Source: Aquimarina sp. BL5
Lineage (GTDB): Bacteria; Bacteroidota; Bacteroidia; Flavobacteriales; Flavobacteriaceae
Assembly (NCBI RefSeq): GCF_003443675.1
Contig: NZ_CP031963.1
Location: forward strand, 1,011,001-1,075,000
Length of the DNA stretch: 64,000 nucleotides
Reading direction: 5' to 3'
Made by a program: the position numbers and the translations under genes. The notes under the pieces were generated by a model. That model was given only the letters and a program-made list of their open reading frames with translations. It searched no databases and was not told the DNA's origin. How positions within the stretch are numbered: position 1 is the first letter of the stretch; every line of letters starts with the position of its first letter. Below, piece after piece: positions 58,736 through 64,000 of this stretch.

Positions 58736-59551
58736 ATGAAAAGAATTTCACCAATATTATTTTTACTTTGTCTTGTTGCTCAGGTTAATGCTCAGGATCT
58801 TTATGAAGATGCTTTAACAGCTGCTAGCTATGCATATTCGCATTCTAAAAAAGCACACGGAGCAAATAACGTATTTCATACTCAGGAATATGCCGATAAA
58901 GCTATAGAAGCTTTTGAAAAAGTAGAAAACCTTTCAGATAAGTGTGGTTGTGCAGAAGCTAATGAAACAGCATACGAAGCTAAAACAAACATGGTGAGCT
59001 CTTTAGACCAAGATACTTATGAGCGTAGTAGATATTATGCTAAGCAGGCTAAAGATCTTGGACCTAAATTATTAGAACAATTGACAGATTGCCAAGCTAA
59101 TAATGGTAGTAGTGATTCTTATATTGGAGACGTTGCAAGTGCAGAAGAAGAAGCAATCGCAATTGCATCAGGAGAAGTAGCACAAAAGCAAAAAGAATTA
59201 GAGGAGAAAAAACGTCAATTAGAAATCGAACAACAGAAATTACAGCAGCAAATTGCCGAGCAACAAAAAGCTCAAACAGAATTTGAAGCACAACGTGCAG
59301 CTGAATTAAAGGAACAAACAGTAGTAAAAGTAAAAGCAGAGCAAGCCTTACAGAAATTAGAAAGTGCTCTTAAAGAATTAAGTATCGTTCTTGATGATGA
59401 ATCAATATTTGAATCTCAGAAAGGATATCTAAGAAGTGAAAATGATCTGAAAAACGAAACATTAAACGACACGAAAAGTTTCTATGTGGATAGAGCTAAA
59501 GAGCTTACTAAAAGTGCTATGAAGCAATTCGCTGGATATACAGAAAATTAA
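58736..59551 (+). CDS. Exported coiled-coil protein, unknown function
   Basis: A 271-residue protein with a signal peptide (MKRISPILFLLCLVAQVNAQ). A helical first half contains a few Cys (KCGCAEA), followed by a long Glu/Gln/Lys-rich coiled coil at about 135-205 (EEKKRQLEIEQQKLQQQIAE) and a short helical C-terminus. The frame is open back to 58664, but the signal peptide and promoter box favour 58736. Conserved flavobacterial proteins of this kind have no known role. Confidence 0.72.
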   Translation: MKRISPILFLLCLVAQVNAQDLYEDALTAASYAYSHSKKAHGANNVFHTQEYADKAIEAFEKVENLSDKCGCAEANETAYEAKTNMVSSLDQDTYERSRYYAKQAKDLGPKLLEQLTDCQANNGSSDSYIGDVASAEEEAIAIASGEVAQKQKELEEKKRQLEIEQQKLQQQIAEQQKAQTEFEAQRAAELKEQTVVKVKAEQALQKLESALKELSIVLDDESIFESQKGYLRSENDLKNETLNDTKSFYVDRAKELTKSAMKQFAGYTEN

Positions 59552-59595
59552 TACAATTGAATTTTATTTTGTAGCCCCAAAATAAAATTTTTCAG

Positions 59596-59629
59596 AAACG
59601 GTATCTTATCCAAGATACCGTTTTTTTTT
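59596..59629 (+). terminator. Terminator after the coiled-coil protein
   Basis: A perfect 12-bp stem (AAACGGTATCTT / AAGATACCGTTT), tetraloop ATCC and a T-run. Confidence 0.93.
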
Positions 59630-59670
59630 ATCCATTGTGAATAAAATTTAAGGTTTTACAATCAACTATA

Positions 59671-59702
59671 TGGAATTATTCCATAAATTTGGAATTATTC
59701 CA
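59671..59702 (+). promoter_or_regulatory. Two identical palindromic operators around the polymerase promoter
   Basis: TGGAATTATTCCA occurs at 59671-59683 and again at 59690-59702, 19 bp apart. A TAAATTTG -7 box (59684-59691) lies between them and overlaps the second copy. A protein bound here would block the promoter. Placed just before an error-prone polymerase, it looks like a damage-response (SOS-type) operator; the repressor is unknown. Confidence 0.75.
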
Positions 59703-59713
59703 AAAAGTAAAAA

Positions 59714-60925
59714 TTGAGAACTATACTACACCTTGATCTAGATACATTTTATGTATCGGTAGAACGTCTTATAGATAGCACATTACAGAATACACCTCTA
59801 TTAGTAGGAGGCACTAGTGATCGTGGTGTTGTAGCAGCTTGTAGCTACGAAACCAGAATATTTGGTGTACATTCAGGAATGTCTATGAGAATAGCTAAAG
59901 AATTATGTCCAGAAGCCACTATCATAAAAGGAAATGCCGGAACATATAGCAAATACTCCGATCTGGTGACAGAAATTATTAAAGAAAAGGTTCCTGTCTT
60001 CGAAAAATCTAGTATTGATGAATTTTATGCTGACCTTTCAGGAATGGATAAATTTTTTGGTGCATATAAATATGCATCAGAGCTCAGGCAAAAAATCATC
60101 TCAGAAACCGGTTTACCGATTTCTCTGGGATTTGCCCAAAATAAAGTAGTTTCTAAAGTAGCAACCAATGAAGCCAAACCTAATAATCAATTAAAGATTG
60201 ATTTTGGTACAGAAAAACCTTTTCTAGCTCCATTGTCAATTAAAAAAATACCTATGGTTGGTGATAAAACTTTTCAGACACTACGAAACTTAGGTATACG
60301 TCAGGTAAAAACCATACAAGAGATGCCTGTTGATGTTATGAAAGGAGTATTAGGTGTGAATGGATTAACCATTTGGAAAAGGGCAAATGGAATAGATAAT
60401 ACACCAGTAATTAGCTTTTCTGAACGTAAATCCATTTCCACAGAAAGAACATTTGATAGAGATACCATAGATATATATAAACTACGTAATATTCTTGTTG
60501 CCATGACAGAGAATCTATCATATCAATTACGGAGAGGAAACAAGCTCTCTGCTTGTATTACCGTAAAAATTAGATATTCTGATTTTAATACCTACTCCAA
60601 ACAGCTTAAGATTCCCTATACCAGTGCTGATCATATCTTAATTCCTAAAATTCTAGGATTATTCGAAAAACTATATCAAAAAAGGTTATTAGTTCGATTA
60701 ATAGGAATCAGATTCAGTCATTTAGTAAATGGAAATTATCAGATTAACCTCTTTGAAGACAATGAAAAACAACTCAATCTATATAAAGCTTTAGATCATA
60801 TTCGGGATCGATATGGAGATAGAAGTGTTATCAGAGCTGTAGCAATGGGATCCAAAACTATTGGTAGAATGCAAAATCCTTTTAATGGCCAACCTCCTAT
60901 TGTATTAGCGCATCGCAAACAATAA
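59714..60925 (+). CDS. dinB: Y-family translesion DNA polymerase (DinB/Pol IV type)
   Basis: A 403-residue error-prone polymerase that copies damaged DNA. The catalytic palm carries LDLDTFYVSVE (Asp7, Asp9) and KSSIDEFYADLSG (Asp and Glu of motif III). Thumb HhH (IKKIPMVGDKTFQTLRNLG) and little-finger domains follow. The start is TTG at 59714, 11 bp after the second operator. The next gene is a DnaE-type polymerase, so the pair resembles the ImuB-DnaE2 mutagenesis cassettes of other bacteria. Confidence 0.93.
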   Translation: MRTILHLDLDTFYVSVERLIDSTLQNTPLLVGGTSDRGVVAACSYETRIFGVHSGMSMRIAKELCPEATIIKGNAGTYSKYSDLVTEIIKEKVPVFEKSSIDEFYADLSGMDKFFGAYKYASELRQKIISETGLPISLGFAQNKVVSKVATNEAKPNNQLKIDFGTEKPFLAPLSIKKIPMVGDKTFQTLRNLGIRQVKTIQEMPVDVMKGVLGVNGLTIWKRANGIDNTPVISFSERKSISTERTFDRDTIDIYKLRNILVAMTENLSYQLRRGNKLSACITVKIRYSDFNTYSKQLKIPYTSADHILIPKILGLFEKLYQKRLLVRLIGIRFSHLVNGNYQINLFEDNEKQLNLYKALDHIRDRYGDRSVIRAVAMGSKTIGRMQNPFNGQPPIVLAHRKQ

Positions 60926-60963
60926 TAAATATAAAAATTATGGCATCCGAGCGGGCTATACAC

Positions 60964-61016
60964 TATATCTTTTTTATGTATCATTCGACTACGCTCAGGA
61001 TACATAAAAAAGGATG
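60964..61016. repeat. REP-like palindromic element
   Basis: TTTTTATGTATC and GATACATAAAAA form a stem around CATTCGACTACGCTCAG. The core TTCGACTACGCTCAG is, from memory, a recurrent intergenic motif of Bacteroidota genomes. It lies between the two polymerase genes and may act as a weak terminator or as a mobile REP-type repeat. Confidence 0.7.
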
Positions 61017-61093
61017 TCGTTTCTATCCCTGATGCAAAAACCTAACAATCAAAAAATTCCTAATTCATGACTCTGAATTCATAATTATAAAAG

Positions 61094-64000
61094 ATGTACC
61101 TAAACTGTCATTCATATTATAGTTTAAGATTTGGAACTTTTTCCGAAATAGACCTATTAGAATTAGCTAAAGAAAAGAAAATTAATTGTCTTTCACTAAC
61201 TGATATTAATAGTACAACTGCCTGTCTTAATTTCATCCGAAAAGCAAAAGATTATCAGATAAAACCGATCGTAGGTATTGATTTCAGAAACAATCATCAA
61301 CAATTATATGTAGGTATAGCCAAAAATAATGAAGGATATAAAGAGCTAAATATTTTCTTATCTCATCATTCTCACAATAAACTTGATTTCCCTATAAAGG
61401 CTCCAAAATTAAAGAATGTGTTTATTATATACCCTTTAAAACAAATTATAGAAACAAAAAAAAACAAGTTTTCATCAAATGAATTTATTGGCATTTCTAT
61501 AAAAGAAATTCCAAAACTTAGACTTTCACCTTACAGAAAATTAAAAGACAAATTGGTGATACTCCAGTCTGTAACTTTTAGAACTAAAAAAGATTTTAAT
61601 GCGCATCGTTTATTACGCGCTATTGATAATAATATTTTACTTAGCCGATTACCTGAGGGTCAGCAAGCTTGTTTTTCAGAAAAAATGATTCCAGATGATG
61701 AAATCAAACATCAATTCAGAGAATTTGATTTCATTATTAAAAACACTGAAAATATTATCAACGAATGTTCTATCAACTTCGATTTTTCTAAAAACAAACC
61801 CTCACTAAATAAAAGAACGTATACTGACAGTATTAAAGAGGATAACAAATTATTAAAAAAACTGTGTAAAGAAGGTCTTCCCTATCGCTATACAAATCCA
61901 GGTAAAAAAGTATACGATAGATTAGAAAAAGAACTTGCCTTAATTATCAAGATGAATTTCGTATCCTATTTTTTGATTAATTGGAGAATCATTTCCTATG
62001 CTCAAAAGAAAGGATATTATTATGTAGGACGTGGTAGTGGTGCCAATAGTATTGTAGCATATTTGTTAAAAATCACAGATGTAGATCCGATCGAATTAGA
62101 CTTATACTTTGAACGATTTATAAACTCCCATCGTACTAGTCCTCCAGATTTTGATATAGATTTCTCTTGGAGAGATCGACAAGATATTACACGATTTATC
62201 TTTGATGAATTTGATAATGTAGCATTATTAGGAACATATGTTACTTTTCATTATAAAGGAGCCGTTAGAGAACTAGGCAAAGTATTTGGATTACCCAAAT
62301 TTGAGATTGATAAACTAAGCGAAGGTAATTATGACTATAATTCTTTAGATCATATTCATAAACTAGTGGTCATTTATAGTCAACTCATAAAAGGAATGCC
62401 CAATTATATTAGTATTCACTCCAGCGGAATACTGATTAGCGAAAAACCACTTCACTCTTATATTGCCACAGATATACCACCAAAAGGTTTTCCTACTGCT
62501 CAATTTGATATGATCATTGCAGAAGATCTGGGTTTATATAAGTTTGACATATTAGGACAACGTGGTTTAGCAAAAATCAAAGAAGCAATTAATATTATCC
62601 AGTATAATCAACCAGAAAAAGCCAATTTCGATATTCACGATATAGAGAAATTTAAAAGAGACCCTAATGTTAATGCGCTTATTAGAGAAGCTAAATGTCT
62701 AGCCTGTTTTTACGTAGAGTCCCCTGCTATGCGTATGCTCCTTAGCAAACTTAAAACTGATAACTATTTGGGTTTAGTTGCTGCAAGTTCCATTATACGA
62801 CCTGGAGTTGCTAAAAGTGGGATGATGCGTGAATATATCTTAAGAGAACATGATCCAGAAAGACGAAAAAAATCACACCCAATCATGCTTGAGCTAATGA
62901 ATGAAACCTATGGTATTATGGTATATCAGGAAGATGTAATCAAAGTAGCACATATTTTTGCTAAACTAACATTGGATGAAGCAGATGTACTACGCCGAGG
63001 AATGAGTGGTAAATTTAGATCTCGAAAAGAATTTAAAGATGTACAAAACAAGTTTATTCAGAATTGTCGTGCTGAAGGATATGAAGAGAAATTAATTTTT
63101 GAAATATGGAATCAAGTAGCAAGTTTTGCCGGATACGCTTTCCCAAAAGGGCATTCTGCATCTTATGCCGTAGAAAGTTACCAGAGTCTATTTCTCAAAG
63201 CTTATTTCCCTCTCGAATATTTAGTAGCCACGTTAAATAATGGTGGAGGGTTTTACCGACCTGAAGTTTATTTACACGAAGCTAAATTACTTGGAGCAAA
63301 AATTATAACTCCGTGTATAAACACCAGTAAACACGAGCATATTTTACATAAAAAAATAATATACCTTGGTTTAAGTATATTACGAAATCTAGATTCTAAA
63401 ATATCAGAATTCATACTATTAGAGCGAAAACAACACGGGAGATATTCTTCGTTAGATAATTTTATGAATAGAGTATCTATAGGTATAGAACAAATTAGTA
63501 TACTCATTAAAATAGATGCTTTTGCTTTTACTAAAAAAAACAAGCATGAATTATTATGGGAAGCACATTTTAAATTAAACAATACTCCGCCAAACTATCA
63601 ACAACCATTCTTGTTTTGCGAAAAACGTACTGAATATGAATTACCAAAATTCAAAACTTGTCAATTAGAAAATGCTTTTGAACAAATCGAATCCTTTGGG
63701 TTTCCTATATGCGGATATTATAAAATAATGGTAACTAAACCTGTAAATCAAAACAGAGCTAATCAATTAAAAGAGTACTTAAATAAAAAAATTGATATTT
63801 ATGGGTATCTAATAGCTATGAAGAATACTAAGACTTCAAAAGGTAAACGTATGGCTTTTGGAACTTTTTTAGACCAATTTGGTGATGTATTTGATACAGT
63901 GTTATTTCCTCCTGTACAAGAAAAATATAAACTTAGACATAAAGGTGTTTATCGTATGTATGGTAAAGTAGTAGATGAGTTTGGATTTTTAAGTATTGAA
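61094..64000 (+). CDS. DNA polymerase III alpha-like subunit (DnaE type), cut by window end
   Basis: 969 codons without a stop, running off the right edge. The palm has the catalytic PDFDIDF at 351-357 (Asp352, Asp354, Asp356), preceded by VGRGSGANSIVAYLLKITDVDPIELDLYFERF; later FPKGHSASYAVESYQSL is typical for C-family polymerases. The N-terminal PHP domain is degenerate: NCHSYYSL replaces the usual HxHSxYSL and LTDIN the usual LTDHG. The position after dinB and the small size suggest a second, error-prone DnaE rather than the replicative enzyme. Confidence 0.92.
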   Translation, partial: MYLNCHSYYSLRFGTFSEIDLLELAKEKKINCLSLTDINSTTACLNFIRKAKDYQIKPIVGIDFRNNHQQLYVGIAKNNEGYKELNIFLSHHSHNKLDFPIKAPKLKNVFIIYPLKQIIETKKNKFSSNEFIGISIKEIPKLRLSPYRKLKDKLVILQSVTFRTKKDFNAHRLLRAIDNNILLSRLPEGQQACFSEKMIPDDEIKHQFREFDFIIKNTENIINECSINFDFSKNKPSLNKRTYTDSIKEDNKLLKKLCKEGLPYRYTNPGKKVYDRLEKELALIIKMNFVSYFLINWRIISYAQKKGYYYVGRGSGANSIVAYLLKITDVDPIELDLYFERFINSHRTSPPDFDIDFSWRDRQDITRFIFDEFDNVALLGTYVTFHYKGAVRELGKVFGLPKFEIDKLSEGNYDYNSLDHIHKLVVIYSQLIKGMPNYISIHSSGILISEKPLHSYIATDIPPKGFPTAQFDMIIAEDLGLYKFDILGQRGLAKIKEAINIIQYNQPEKANFDIHDIEKFKRDPNVNALIREAKCLACFYVESPAMRMLLSKLKTDNYLGLVAASSIIRPGVAKSGMMREYILREHDPERRKKSHPIMLELMNETYGIMVYQEDVIKVAHIFAKLTLDEADVLRRGMSGKFRSRKEFKDVQNKFIQNCRAEGYEEKLIFEIWNQVASFAGYAFPKGHSASYAVESYQSLFLKAYFPLEYLVATLNNGGGFYRPEVYLHEAKLLGAKIITPCINTSKHEHILHKKIIYLGLSILRNLDSKISEFILLERKQHGRYSSLDNFMNRVSIGIEQISILIKIDAFAFTKKNKHELLWEAHFKLNNTPPNYQQPFLFCEKRTEYELPKFKTCQLENAFEQIESFGFPICGYYKIMVTKPVNQNRANQLKEYLNKKIDIYGYLIAMKNTKTSKGKRMAFGTFLDQFGDVFDTVLFPPVQEKYKLRHKGVYRMYGKVVDEFGFLSIE

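Noticed and set aside
60796..61005. 69-codon minus frame over the end of the polymerase gene
   Set aside because: Its N-terminus comes from the REP-like palindrome (PERSRM), a familiar false protein.
63268..63582. 104-codon minus frame
   Set aside because: It lies wholly inside the DnaE-type gene, whose frame is open to the window end.

Overview
The window looks like chromosome from a marine-type member of the Flavobacteriaceae (Bacteroidota), possibly close to Aquimarina; the genus is an inference. The support is low GC content, Bacteroidota promoter boxes (TAnnTTTG) before several genes, many TTG starts, a TonB receptor plus DUF4249 lipoprotein pair, the monomeric NADP isocitrate dehydrogenase, a DUF6095 protein, and a LytTR/TPR-kinase signalling style. 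No rRNA or tRNA gene was seen.

Layout. 1-31.9 kb is mostly housekeeping. It runs LOG-family protein (partial)/prmC/GNAT (-), then ribD-HAD-EamA-yigZ (+), a thioesterase (-), and dnaA-phosphatase-RsmI-like methyltransferase (+). A transglycosylase-like protein and dapF-GNAT-mltG follow (-). Next come a DegP protease, long-form GAPDH, trmD, rplS, monomeric icd, a large FG-GAP/UnbV lipoprotein, an ECF sigma/anti-sigma/adhesin-like/outer-membrane operon, a TonB receptor with DUF4249, and murQ (+). The 960 bp between rplS and icd hold no convincing gene but do hold repeats, an orphan terminator, a promoter box and a long inverted repeat.

32-42.2 kb is an antibacterial accessory island: an orphan vgrG, an unrecognised protein in the position of an effector adaptor, a 1588-residue PAAR-like/Rhs protein with an LHH (HNH/Endo VII) nuclease tip, a SUKH (SMI1/KNR4) immunity protein, an unrecognised basic-tailed protein, and two short double-glycine peptides with four cysteines each, one only 47 residues long. 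42.3-46 kb holds surface proteins: an LRR lipoprotein, a TraO-like barrel and a two-domain repeat protein.

46-57.8 kb is the most unusual part. Four small paralogous peptides share a leader ending in Gly-Gly at exactly residues 27-28 and a C-terminal STKTLP tail. They lie between two LytTR regulators with closely related DNA-binding domains, one with a receiver and one without. Beside them are a TPR/AraC-type membrane regulator and three tandem TPR histidine kinases whose kinase halves are nearly identical. This resembles, by architecture only, the peptide/kinase/LytTR circuits of streptococci. No maturation enzyme or exporter is present. The kinase operon lies behind a decayed rrf2 gene whose promoter and palindrome survive.

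58-64 kb ends with a DinB-fold protein, a secreted coiled-coil protein, and a mutagenesis pair: a Y-family polymerase under two identical palindromic operators, then a second DnaE-type polymerase that runs off the window end, with a REP-like hairpin between them.
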